Source: an uncultured Flavobacterium sp.
Lineage (GTDB): Bacteria; Bacteroidota; Bacteroidia; Flavobacteriales; Flavobacteriaceae
Direction of reading: 5' to 3'
DNA length: 64,000 nucleotides
Assembly (NCBI RefSeq): GCF_963422545.1
Contig: NZ_OY730230.1
Coordinates: 1-64,000 of the forward strand
Below the pieces are notes generated by a model that was not told where the DNA came from, made no database searches, and saw only the letters and a program-made list of their open reading frames with translations. Within the stretch, counting starts at the first letter, position 1. Each line of letters opens with the position of its first letter. The translations under genes were made by a program, and so were the position numbers. Of this stretch, positions 17,946-26,565 are shown in pieces.

Positions 17946-20356
17946 ATTATTTTTAAATATTCCCCTTTAAAACTCTGATTCAAAGCCGTCATTTCAATCG
18001 GGATACCAGAACCATCAGGAACAACTTCTATAGATGCCTTTCCGTTTGCCATTTTAATCGATTCACTTCCCGTTGGAGTTCCTTGATTTTTTAGGGTTTT
18101 TCCACCTTTCAGACATTGAAAATAAACACTTTCTTCATAATCCAGACAACGCAAATTACCATTATCAATAGCAATTGCCGTAACCAGATAATTGCCATTT
18201 TTTAATTTTTGAGATGATAATTGTAAAGAGGTTGCTGTATCATTTTTCTTAAAACGATAATTTACTTTTAAAGTATCCGAAACCTTTTTCCCATCTTTAG
18301 TCCCCCCAATAGCGATAAGAGTATTTTCACCTTTCAAAAAATTCACGTCCCAAGTTAAACCATTCGCAGGATATAGAGAAAGATTTCTTTGTTTTTCTCC
18401 AAGAGATTTTCCTTCATGATATAATGTAACCTTCTGGCAATTACTAAAAACACTAATAGTTCTTGGAGTATTCTCCGGTCCTTGTCGTTCTGTCCAGGTA
18501 TGAGATTCGATGTAAGTAAAAGGTTCTTTTGCCCAATAACTTTTAAAAACATAATAAGCATCTTTCGGATTTCCGTTTCGGTCAACCAACCCTTTTTGAT
18601 TCATGTACGGAATATCATCTTCGGGGCGTAATGGCGTTGCAAAATCCTTAAAAGCCCACTGAATATTTCCCACAAAATCAGGATCGTTCTCGGATATATG
18701 CAAATGCCAGTCAAATAAATCAACAATATAGTTCTCGCTCCAATCTCCAATTTGGGCAATATTAGCGACTTTAGTTTGTACAATTGCTTCTTCCCAACCT
18801 TCGGCTTTTATGATGTTTTCTCCGGTAATTGGATTTTCGCTGTGACGCCCCACGTGACTATCACCGCCGTATTCGGCATGAATAAAATGTTTGTATTCTT
18901 TTTTGTAAACATCAATTGCTTTTTGGTAGCTTTTATAACTTCCGGAATACCAGCCAGACCAAATCGAAGGGGAGAAGACATCGACAATTTGTGAACCTTC
19001 ATAATATTTTCTGATTGCCGTTTTTCTATTTGGGTCCAGTTTATGCGCAATGTCGTTTAGTTCCGTCAAAAACACATTTGTTTTTTCTGTATTATCACCG
19101 TCAGGAAAATCAGGAAGCCAGTTCATTTCGTTTCCTAACGACCAAATTATAATACTGGGATGATTATAATTTTGATTGATGATTTCTTTGAGCATATTTT
19201 TGGTATTCGTTTGCCAAAGTTCATCGCCAATTCCGCCGCGACACCACGGCAATTCATCCCAAACCAATAAACCAAGTTCATCACAAGCTTTATAAATTTC
19301 AGGATCTTGCGGATAATGTGCCAAGCGAACAAAATTTGCCCCCATACTTTTTATAGATTCAATATCAGCACGATGTTGAGCATTGCTCATTGCTGCGCCA
19401 ACTCCGGCTTGCTCTTCATGACGATGAGTTCCCCGAATTAACAAACGTTTTCCATTCAGATAAAATGGGCCATGATCTTTAAATTCAAACCATCTGAAAC
19501 CAACTCTTTCAGAAACACTGTCTTTAATTTGATTTTTTTCTGATAAAACAGCCGTTAGTGTATATAAATTTGGTTTTTCGGTGTCCCAAAGTTCCGGGTT
19601 TTTGATGTTCTCGAATTTAATAGTTGAAGTTTTATCTGAAACAGAAATCGTTTTACTGGCTACTTTTTTTCCTTTCGGATTTTTAAGCGTTACGGTTAAT
19701 GATAAATCTTTGGAATTATCTGCATTTACAAAAGAAGAAACAATTTGTACCGAAGCTTTTGTAGCCGAAACTTCAGGTGTTGTAATCTTTAAATTTTCAA
19801 TGTGATTTTTGTATTTCGAAACTAGCCAGACATCACGGGTAATTCCGCCATAAATAAAGAAATCACTTTTTTGAGACGGAATAATTTCGATATCATAACT
19901 ATTATCAACACGAACAAAAATATCGTTGTTTCCTTCGTTAATGAAGTTTGTAATATCGATTGAAAAACCAATATAACCACCAATATGTCCGCCGGCTTCT
20001 TTGTCGTTTACATACACTTTTGTGGTGACATTTGAACCTTCAAAGTATAAAGAATAAACTTTGTTTTTATCTATTTGCGAAATATTTAATTTCTTTTGAT
20101 ACCAGCTTGCATCGCGTCTGTAACCCGGATTTAAGTCGGTTGCATCTTCAGCATTCCAGGTGTGCGGTAAATTTAAGGAAGTCCAGTTTGTGGCTTTTTT
20201 TGCTTCGTTAAGGTTTGAAGTATGATTTTCTAAATACAGCCAATTGTCATTAATATTCATTTTTGTCTGAGCAAAAATACTGCTCAGACAAATCTGAAAA
20301 AAAAACAAAAGCGCAAAAGTATAAAATGTATTGTAGTGGTATGGTAGTTTTTTCAT
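17930..20356 (-). CDS. GH2-family glycoside hydrolase, probable uronidase or galactosidase
   Basis: An 808-residue exported GH2 (signal peptide to about residue 30, SSIFAQ). Domains: sugar binding (35-180, GGITRDVWL), Ig-like (185-290), TIM barrel (295-610) and C-terminal sandwiches. The acid/base is Glu410 (WSLGNEMNW) and the nucleophile Glu495 (HAEYGGD). Like its neighbour it carries an N-x-K-G stretch (Asn586-Gln-Lys588), which suggests recognition of a uronic acid, though a galactosidase cannot be excluded. The final five residues and stop come from a repeat element, so the native end was probably a few residues different. Located directly behind GH88. Confidence 0.85.
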   Translation of the reverse strand: MKKLPYHYNTFYTFALLFFFQICLSSIFAQTKMNINDNWLYLENHTSNLNEAKKATNWTSLNLPHTWNAEDATDLNPGYRRDASWYQKKLNISQIDKNKVYSLYFEGSNVTTKVYVNDKEAGGHIGGYIGFSIDITNFINEGNNDIFVRVDNSYDIEIIPSQKSDFFIYGGITRDVWLVSKYKNHIENLKITTPEVSATKASVQIVSSFVNADNSKDLSLTVTLKNPKGKKVASKTISVSDKTSTIKFENIKNPELWDTEKPNLYTLTAVLSEKNQIKDSVSERVGFRWFEFKDHGPFYLNGKRLLIRGTHRHEEQAGVGAAMSNAQHRADIESIKSMGANFVRLAHYPQDPEIYKACDELGLLVWDELPWCRGGIGDELWQTNTKNMLKEIINQNYNHPSIIIWSLGNEMNWLPDFPDGDNTEKTNVFLTELNDIAHKLDPNRKTAIRKYYEGSQIVDVFSPSIWSGWYSGSYKSYQKAIDVYKKEYKHFIHAEYGGDSHVGRHSENPITGENIIKAEGWEEAIVQTKVANIAQIGDWSENYIVDLFDWHLHISENDPDFVGNIQWAFKDFATPLRPEDDIPYMNQKGLVDRNGNPKDAYYVFKSYWAKEPFTYIESHTWTERQGPENTPRTISVFSNCQKVTLYHEGKSLGEKQRNLSLYPANGLTWDVNFLKGENTLIAIGGTKDGKKVSDTLKVNYRFKKNDTATSLQLSSQKLKNGNYLVTAIAIDNGNLRCLDYEESVYFQCLKGGKTLKNQGTPTGSESIKMANGKASIEVVPDGSGIPIEMTALNQSFKGEYLKIMPQSH

Positions 20357-20367
20357 TGCTTTTTTTT

Positions 20368-20456
20368 AGGTTCAAAGGCTCAGAGTAACAAAGATGCAAA
20401 GGTGCAAAGGAACAAAGACTAAAAACCTTTGTCGCTTTGTACCTCTGAACCTTTGT
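20368..20456. repeat. AGGTTCAAAGG inverted repeat between GH2 and GH88
   Basis: Left arm AGGTTCAAAGGCTCAGAG and right arm CTCTGAACCTTTGTA-type sequence with ACAAAGA repeats in between. It fills the whole 103-base gap between two genes of one operon. Half of a related sequence (GGTGCAAAGGTTCAGAG) lies at 30671. Confidence 0.7.
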
Positions 20457-20459
20457 ATC

Positions 20460-21644
20460 TTAATATTTGCTTTTTCTTAAAATTGCTTCCAGAAAATAAT
20501 AATCGGCATAGATTATAGGTTCGTCAATTTCGTCATGTTTTGGCCAGTTTCCGGTGCTGTGATCCAGAATAAAAGGTGCTTTTACAGCTGCGCTTAAGAC
20601 ATATTTATCAGAACTTAAGGAGGTGATTATTTTATCGGCGAAAGCCAAATAACTTTTGTTGTTGGTATAGCTGTAAAGTTCATACAAACCTGAAGCCATA
20701 ACAGCTGCAGCAGAAGCATCACGAGCCGAATTTGGAATACTCGGATCTTTTAAATCCCAGTACGGAATTGCGTCTTCGGGCAGGTTTTTATTGGTCATAA
20801 AAAATGTTGCTGTTGCCTCGGCTTGTTTTAAATAAGCAGGATCTTTGGTATATCTGTACGACATCGTAAAACCGTAAACTGCCCAAGCTTGTCCGCGTGC
20901 CCAAACCGAATCATCATTATAACCCTGAAGCGTTGTTTTCTTTCTAACAGCTCCGGTTTGTGAATCATAATCAATAACATGATAACAGCTGTTGTCGTCT
21001 CTAAATTGATTTTTTAAAGTTGTATTTGCATGTTTAATTGCTACGTCACGATATTTTGGATTCCCGGATAATTTTGAAGCTTCAAAAAGCAATTCCAGAT
21101 TCATCATATTGTCTATAATAACGGGAAAATCCCAAATCTCCTTATTAAAATCCCAAGATCTGATAGAACCAACTTTCGCATTAAAACGTGTACATAATGT
21201 TTCGGCACCTTTAATAATAACGTCTTTGTATTCTTGCTTGTTTTCCACTTTTAGCGCTTCGCCAAAACTGCAAAACACTTTGAAACCAACGTCGTGCGAA
21301 TTACTATTTACACTTTCTTTTTTACTAAACAGAGTCCATTTTTCAGCTTGTTCTTTGTATTTATTATTGCCTGTAAGTCGGTACAATTGCCATAAGTTTC
21401 CGGCAAAAAATCCGCTGGTCCAGTCTCTTGATGGGACTTTTTTAATCAGGTTGTTTTTAATTGTCATACTTCTCGGCATCGACATAGAATCTATCGGATA
21501 ATCCAGTAACATTTTGTATCTGGTTTCAAGAAGATTATTTGTGGTTGTCGAGGTAACTTTTGGTTGAGGATTAATTCCGGATTTGCACGCTGTTGTCAGC
21601 AGTGCAAACCCAAGAATTAAAGAAATGAAACTAACTTTATTCAT
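20460..21644 (-). CDS. GH88 unsaturated glucuronyl hydrolase
   Basis: A 394-residue lipoprotein (lipid cysteine 20, LLTTACKSG). It has the alpha6/alpha6 barrel of GH88: RDWTSGFFAGNLW near 73-85, SHDVGF with Asp118, IIDNMMNLELL with Asp178 (the positions of the two catalytic aspartates of the Bacillus enzyme), and WARGQAWAVYG near 248-258. The enzyme hydrates the 4,5-double bond of the unsaturated uronate left by a polysaccharide lyase, releasing 4-deoxy-5-keto-uronate, the substrate of KduI. Its presence means the target glycan is first cut by a lyase, which is not obvious among the other annotated enzymes. Confidence 0.92.
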   Translation of the reverse strand: MNKVSFISLILGFALLTTACKSGINPQPKVTSTTTNNLLETRYKMLLDYPIDSMSMPRSMTIKNNLIKKVPSRDWTSGFFAGNLWQLYRLTGNNKYKEQAEKWTLFSKKESVNSNSHDVGFKVFCSFGEALKVENKQEYKDVIIKGAETLCTRFNAKVGSIRSWDFNKEIWDFPVIIDNMMNLELLFEASKLSGNPKYRDVAIKHANTTLKNQFRDDNSCYHVIDYDSQTGAVRKKTTLQGYNDDSVWARGQAWAVYGFTMSYRYTKDPAYLKQAEATATFFMTNKNLPEDAIPYWDLKDPSIPNSARDASAAAVMASGLYELYSYTNNKSYLAFADKIITSLSSDKYVLSAAVKAPFILDHSTGNWPKHDEIDEPIIYADYYFLEAILRKSKY

Positions 21645-21683
21645 ATTTACTAATTGTTTTTTTAGTTTCTAGACTAAATTTTA

Positions 21684-21792
21684 GACGCGGATTTGACGGA
21701 TTCGCTATCGCGAAGACACAGAAAAAAACGGATTTTAAAAAAATCTGCGAAAATCAGCGTTTTCGCGATAGCGAATCCGTCTAATCCGCGTT
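21684..21792. repeat. inverted repeat between GH88 and SusD
   Basis: Arms GACGCGGATTTGACGGATTC and its counterpart GAATCCGTCTAATCCGCGTT, each with an inner self-complementary TTCGCTATCGCGAA-like stretch. It occupies most of the 170-base gap inside the operon and could form a very stable RNA stem that uncouples SusCD from enzyme expression. Confidence 0.8.
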
Positions 21793-21814
21793 CAATAATA
21801 ATAATTGAGTTAAA

Positions 21815-23332
21815 TTAATAACCGGGATTATTTGGTGCTAAATTTGGATTGATGGCCAATTCAGTTCCTGGTAATGGAAATAAATAATCTTTGGTTGGAT
21901 TAAAGTTTGCATGCGGTTCTAAACCGTTTGGACCAAAAACTTCAGGTCCGTTTTGCAACCTTTTGATGTCGTACCATCTGATATATTCAAAAGCAAATTC
22001 TAATCTTCTTTCGTCAATAACTGTATTTCTAAAATCAGCTTGTGATAATCCAGGTGTTACGTTTGCAGGAAACGAAACCAGTTTTCCGGCTTTATTTCTC
22101 GCTCTTGCACGCACTCGGTTTACATAACCATTAGCTTCTGTGGTTCCCGGAGTGATTTCGTTTAAGGCTTCGGCAGCAGTTAACAATACTTCGGCATAGC
22201 GCATTGTGATATAATTATGCTGTGAAGTTCTTCCGTTCGCACCTGCTTTTCCAGGAAAACGGTAATATTTTGCAATATGCGGACGTGGCGCTTTTTCGTT
22301 ATCACTTGATGGATAAATTTGCAATGCTCCGCCCGGGCCAGTTTTCTTTCTGATAATAGTATCAAAACTCACAGCACGTCTGTAATCTCTTTGATCCCAT
22401 GTGTTGAATACCTTTAAGGAAGGTACGGCTACCGAAAACCCTTGTCCGTAGCTGTAGCTGTCGTCTTTAAGAGATCCTGTAAAAAATGCGGTATAATCCT
22501 GACCGTAGTTTCCTGAAACCAAGTTGTTAAAGTCAATTGTAAACAAAGGTTCTTTTAAGGAAGCCGTTTTTGTTGCATTGAATAAATCCTGAAAATCAGC
22601 ATCAAGACCTAAACCAAATTTAGCTTCATTTGTGATTACGTATTTTGCTTCATCATAAGCTTTTTGGTAATTTTTTAAAGTCAAATAAACAGATGCCAGA
22701 TAACCTGCCGCAGTACCTTTTCCGGGAACCGCTTTTACTTTTGGTTTGTCATCTAACCATTGTTTTGCAAATTCTAAATCGGCAATGATTTTTGGATATA
22801 TTTCAGCTTCTTTAGTTCTTTTTAAGGTATTTACCTGAGCAACTTCATTTACGGCAAAATCAATATACGGAACGTCTCCAAAGATTCTAACTAAATGATA
22901 ATAAGTAAAAGCTCTTGCAAAATAAGCCTGTGCCACAATGGCGTTTACTTTTGCAGGATCTCCAGGCGTTTTTTTAGCACCTTCAATTGCTTGATTTGCA
23001 GCTGCAATAATGATATACGATTGTGGCCAAAAATTCGCAACAAGCGCATTGGTATCATTCATATTCATATCATTGACATCGATACGTGCGGCCTGAGTGG
23101 TTCTGTCGCCAATATCGGCCATGTCGTCACGCAACATTAAAGCAATTGTAAATTCGCGTCCCCAATAATTATTGTGGGCAATATTGGCAAAAGCTCCGTT
23201 TACAGCGGCTTGCAAATCATCTGTATTTTTAAAAAAGTTATCAGGACGAATAATTCCAACTGGTTTTTCTTCTAAATCGGAACATCCAAAAGTGATTATT
23301 CCAAAGAAAAATAAGGCTATATATTTTTTCAT
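21815..23332 (-). CDS. SusD/RagB-family outer membrane lipoprotein
   Basis: A 505-residue lipoprotein with lipid cysteine 17 (ITFGCSDL). The N-terminal SusD-like part has AQAYFARAFTYYHLVRIFGD and the C-terminal RagB part has DERRLEFAFEYIRWYDIKR and the closing NPGY. It is the partner of the SusC gene that ends 17 bases upstream. It differs strongly from the SusD at 1250, so the two PULs bind different glycans; the enzymes behind it point to a uronic-acid polymer. Confidence 0.95.
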   Translation of the reverse strand: MKKYIALFFFGIITFGCSDLEEKPVGIIRPDNFFKNTDDLQAAVNGAFANIAHNNYWGREFTIALMLRDDMADIGDRTTQAARIDVNDMNMNDTNALVANFWPQSYIIIAAANQAIEGAKKTPGDPAKVNAIVAQAYFARAFTYYHLVRIFGDVPYIDFAVNEVAQVNTLKRTKEAEIYPKIIADLEFAKQWLDDKPKVKAVPGKGTAAGYLASVYLTLKNYQKAYDEAKYVITNEAKFGLGLDADFQDLFNATKTASLKEPLFTIDFNNLVSGNYGQDYTAFFTGSLKDDSYSYGQGFSVAVPSLKVFNTWDQRDYRRAVSFDTIIRKKTGPGGALQIYPSSDNEKAPRPHIAKYYRFPGKAGANGRTSQHNYITMRYAEVLLTAAEALNEITPGTTEANGYVNRVRARARNKAGKLVSFPANVTPGLSQADFRNTVIDERRLEFAFEYIRWYDIKRLQNGPEVFGPNGLEPHANFNPTKDYLFPLPGTELAINPNLAPNNPGY

Positions 23333-23349
23333 GATCTTATTGTATTAAA

Positions 23350-26300
23350 CTAAAATTTTAAATTAAATCCGAAAGTGAAAGTTTTCACATTTGGGTAACT
23401 TCCGTACTCTAAACCTAAGTTCGTATTACTTCTTGCATTGGTATCATTCAGGTAATTTCCTTCAGGATCAGAACCCGGATAATCAGTAATTGTCCAAAGG
23501 TTTTGTGCACTGATGTAAAAACGAACTTTGCTCAACCCGATTTTCGAAACCACTTTTTCATCTAAACTATATCCTATAGAAACATTTTTAAGACGAATGT
23601 AACTTCCATCATACACAAATCTTGAGGTAACTCTTTTTGTTCTTGCTGCATTTACGGGAACATTAGTGTCTGTGTGTGTAGGTGTCCAGGCATCCAAAAC
23701 TTCAGTAGTTGCATTGTTGTTTCCTGAAGCCAGTTCCATCAAAGTATAATTTAAGATTTGGTTACCTTCAGAACCTTGAAAGAAGATATTCAAGTCAAGA
23801 TTTTTATAAGTGAAATCATTGTTTAAACCAAAGATGAAATCAGGATTTGGGTTGCCAATAATCGTTTTATCACTAGAATCTAATTTTCCGTCACCGTTTA
23901 CATCTCTGAATTTCTCGCCTCCTGCAACTGTTTCAAAATTACCCGGAAGTACGGCTTCTCCTTGTTGAATTACGCCATCATAAATAAATCCGTAAAAAGC
24001 GCCAACGGGCTGACCAACTCTCAAAATCTGAGAATCTGTCGCAAGGAAATGTCCTGGCGTTGAGTTAATCAAAAGGTCTTTGTTATCTGCCAGTTTTAAT
24101 ACTTTGTTTTTATTCGAAGAAATGTTGAAACTTGTTGACCAGGTAAAATCAGCACCAATAAAGTTTTTAGAATTAATACCCAATTCCCAACCTTTATTTT
24201 CTAATTCCCCAACATTTTGAAGCTGAGAAGCAATTCCCGAAACTCCCGGTAAAGGTCTGTTGAACAACAAATCTTTGGTAATTGTTTTATAATAATCTGC
24301 CGTAAGACTTACTCTGTTATCAAATAAACCCAAATCTATACCGTAATCTTGTTGGTATGAAGTTTCCCATTTTAAGTTCGGATTGTTTAATGAAGTCAAT
24401 TGAACCGCATTTACAATTACGTCACCGCTTACATCATAAATTTCAGAGAATCTTGACAAAGTAGAGTAGGCGCCAATAGATGGATTTCCGGTTGCACCAT
24501 AACTTGCTCTCAATTTAAGATTCGAAATCGTTTTGTTGTCTTTCAGGAAGTTTTCTTTTCCAATATTCCAACCAATTGCTCCCGAAGGGAAAGTTCCGTA
24601 TTTGTAGTTTTCACTAAAACTTGACGAACCGTCACGACGCGCTGTAAACGTAAATAGATATTTATCGTCATAATCAAAATTCAACCTTCCAAAAGCGGAG
24701 ATCAATTCTGTTTCTGATAAGTTAGAATCCGGTTTTAAAAATACAGTTCCGGCTCCTAAATTGTGGTATGAATTTGTATTGGTTAAAAATCCTCTTGAAG
24801 CTGCGTACGAACTTTCGTTTTTGTTCTTTTGATAGGAATAACCTCCAAGAACTGTCAGGATTCCTTTAGCAATAATTTCTTTTTTATACGTAAGATAGTT
24901 TTCTGTTAAGAACGAAGAAAATCTGGTATTGTTTACAGAAGCTTCACCTTTGATATTTTTTCCTGCAATTAAAGTCGACGGAATATAACGTCCGGTTTGA
25001 GAATTATTATCTGTTAATCCTAATGTTGTTTTAAAATCTAGATCCTTAGTGATTTTATATTGAGCAAAGAAATTAGATCTGTTTACGATCGAAACCGTTT
25101 CCAGAATGTTTTCCATTGCAGTCGCATACGGATTATCAATATCATCCCCAATTGGAGCCGTTGACGTATAAGTTCCGTCAGCATTATAAATTCCTTTATC
25201 GGGCATAAAACGGTAAGCAGCAGCAATTACACCCGCAGCACCAGTTCCTCCAGCGCTAGTTTGGCTAATAATTCCGTCTTTATTTTGTTTACTTTGAAAT
25301 AAATTCAGACCAACTTTAAAACGGTCAGATAAATCAGCTTCAAGATTACTTACAATCGTGTATTTATCGATTCCGGAATTAATAACAACTCCGTTTTGAT
25401 TAAAGTAGTTTCCGGAAACATAATATCTCACATTCTCAGATCCGCCTGAAAAAGAAAGTGAAGTGTTTGAAATCATTCCTTCACGATAAATTACGTCTTG
25501 CCAATCTGTGTTTGCTCCGCCGGCAGTATGTGTTGTAAAACTTTTTCTATAGGCCACAAATTGATCTGCATCTAATAAATGTAATTTATGGTTTACAGTT
25601 TGTACCGAAGTTGAATTACTGAATTCGATCACCGGTTTTCCTGGTTTTCCTTTTTTAGTAGTAACCATAATAACCCCGTTTGAACCTCTGGAACCATATA
25701 TAGCAGTTGCAGATGCATCTTTAAGAACTTCGATAGAAGCAATATCCTGAGGTGCCGGCATCGCAACACCAGCAAAACCATCGACTACAATAAGCGCATC
25801 GCCGCTTGCATTGATCGAAGTTCCGCCACGAACCCTGATTTTTACAGGAGCGCCCGGTTCACCACCATTATTAGATTGTACCGAAACCCCCGCAGCACGA
25901 CCTTGTAAAGCCTGTTCTGCATTTAATAAAGGATAAGCAGTAAGTTCTTTTGCGGTTACCGAAGATACAGATCCTGTGATATCGCTCTTTTTGCGAGTAC
26001 CATAACCTACAACAATTACTTCGTCAAGATTTTTAGTATCTGGTTTTAAGCTTACGTTTATAACAGTCTTGTTGCCTACCGGAACTTCTATGGTTTGATA
26101 TCCTACAAAGTTGAAAACTAAAACAGCATTTTTTTCAGAAACAAAAACACTAAAATTTCCATCCATATCCGCAGTTCCTCCCACAGATGATCCTTTAACA
26201 TATACATTGGCACCAGGAAGTCCGAGTAAATCCTCACTCGAAGTAACTTTTCCGGTCACTTTTCTTTCCTGTGCTTTTACAATAATGGTTCCCAGTAAAA

Positions 26301-26352
26301 AAACTACCAGAAAACACCATTTAAGCGACTTAATTTTTTGGTTTGTAAACAT
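23350..26352 (-). CDS. SusC-family TonB-dependent receptor
   Basis: A complete 1000-residue receptor: signal peptide (to VKAQ, residue 28), carboxypeptidase-regulatory-like domain (about 30-108), a TonB-box-like segment (LDEVIVVGYGTRKK, about 114-127), plug (about 128-240, with VDGFAG and IYGSRGSNGVI), and a 22-strand-type barrel ending in FNLKF. It imports oligosaccharides in complex with the adjacent SusD. The hybrid two-component gene upstream is separated from it by a terminator, and a -7-like box precedes this gene, so SusC starts the transcription unit. Confidence 0.95.
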   Translation of the reverse strand: MFTNQKIKSLKWCFLVVFLLGTIIVKAQERKVTGKVTSSEDLLGLPGANVYVKGSSVGGTADMDGNFSVFVSEKNAVLVFNFVGYQTIEVPVGNKTVINVSLKPDTKNLDEVIVVGYGTRKKSDITGSVSSVTAKELTAYPLLNAEQALQGRAAGVSVQSNNGGEPGAPVKIRVRGGTSINASGDALIVVDGFAGVAMPAPQDIASIEVLKDASATAIYGSRGSNGVIMVTTKKGKPGKPVIEFSNSTSVQTVNHKLHLLDADQFVAYRKSFTTHTAGGANTDWQDVIYREGMISNTSLSFSGGSENVRYYVSGNYFNQNGVVINSGIDKYTIVSNLEADLSDRFKVGLNLFQSKQNKDGIISQTSAGGTGAAGVIAAAYRFMPDKGIYNADGTYTSTAPIGDDIDNPYATAMENILETVSIVNRSNFFAQYKITKDLDFKTTLGLTDNNSQTGRYIPSTLIAGKNIKGEASVNNTRFSSFLTENYLTYKKEIIAKGILTVLGGYSYQKNKNESSYAASRGFLTNTNSYHNLGAGTVFLKPDSNLSETELISAFGRLNFDYDDKYLFTFTARRDGSSSFSENYKYGTFPSGAIGWNIGKENFLKDNKTISNLKLRASYGATGNPSIGAYSTLSRFSEIYDVSGDVIVNAVQLTSLNNPNLKWETSYQQDYGIDLGLFDNRVSLTADYYKTITKDLLFNRPLPGVSGIASQLQNVGELENKGWELGINSKNFIGADFTWSTSFNISSNKNKVLKLADNKDLLINSTPGHFLATDSQILRVGQPVGAFYGFIYDGVIQQGEAVLPGNFETVAGGEKFRDVNGDGKLDSSDKTIIGNPNPDFIFGLNNDFTYKNLDLNIFFQGSEGNQILNYTLMELASGNNNATTEVLDAWTPTHTDTNVPVNAARTKRVTSRFVYDGSYIRLKNVSIGYSLDEKVVSKIGLSKVRFYISAQNLWTITDYPGSDPEGNYLNDTNARSNTNLGLEYGSYPNVKTFTFGFNLKF

Positions 26353-26473
26353 TCATTTTTTGGTTTAAGGTTAATGTTAGTTAAAATAAAATAGCAATAA
26401 ACTCATTCCTATTATTAGCACCACAAACAGAATTTGCAGCAATATGAATTTTGTTTTTTTGAATTTCATAAGG

Positions 26474-26481
26474 CAAATGTA
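26474..26481 (-). promoter_or_regulatory. putative -7 box of the susCD operon
   Basis: On the - strand the sequence reads TACATTTG, an exact match to TAnnTTTG, about 120 bases before the SusC ATG. It lies between the terminator of the regulator gene and SusC, where the HTCS-controlled promoter is expected. The -33 TTG is not clear, as is common for activator-dependent promoters. Confidence 0.45.
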
Positions 26482-26507
26482 TATTTCGAGAACGATATAG
26501 AAATACA

Positions 26508-26545
26508 AAAAAGGGTATCTAAAAATACAGATACCCTTTTTTAAG
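26508..26545. terminator. terminator of the hybrid two-component gene
   Basis: Stem GGGTATCT / AGATACCC with loop AAAAATAC, flanked by A6 on one side and T6 on the other. It begins about 20 bases after the regulator's stop codon on the - strand. Confidence 0.85.
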
Positions 26546-26565
26546 CCTTGAAAACAGTGAAGTTT

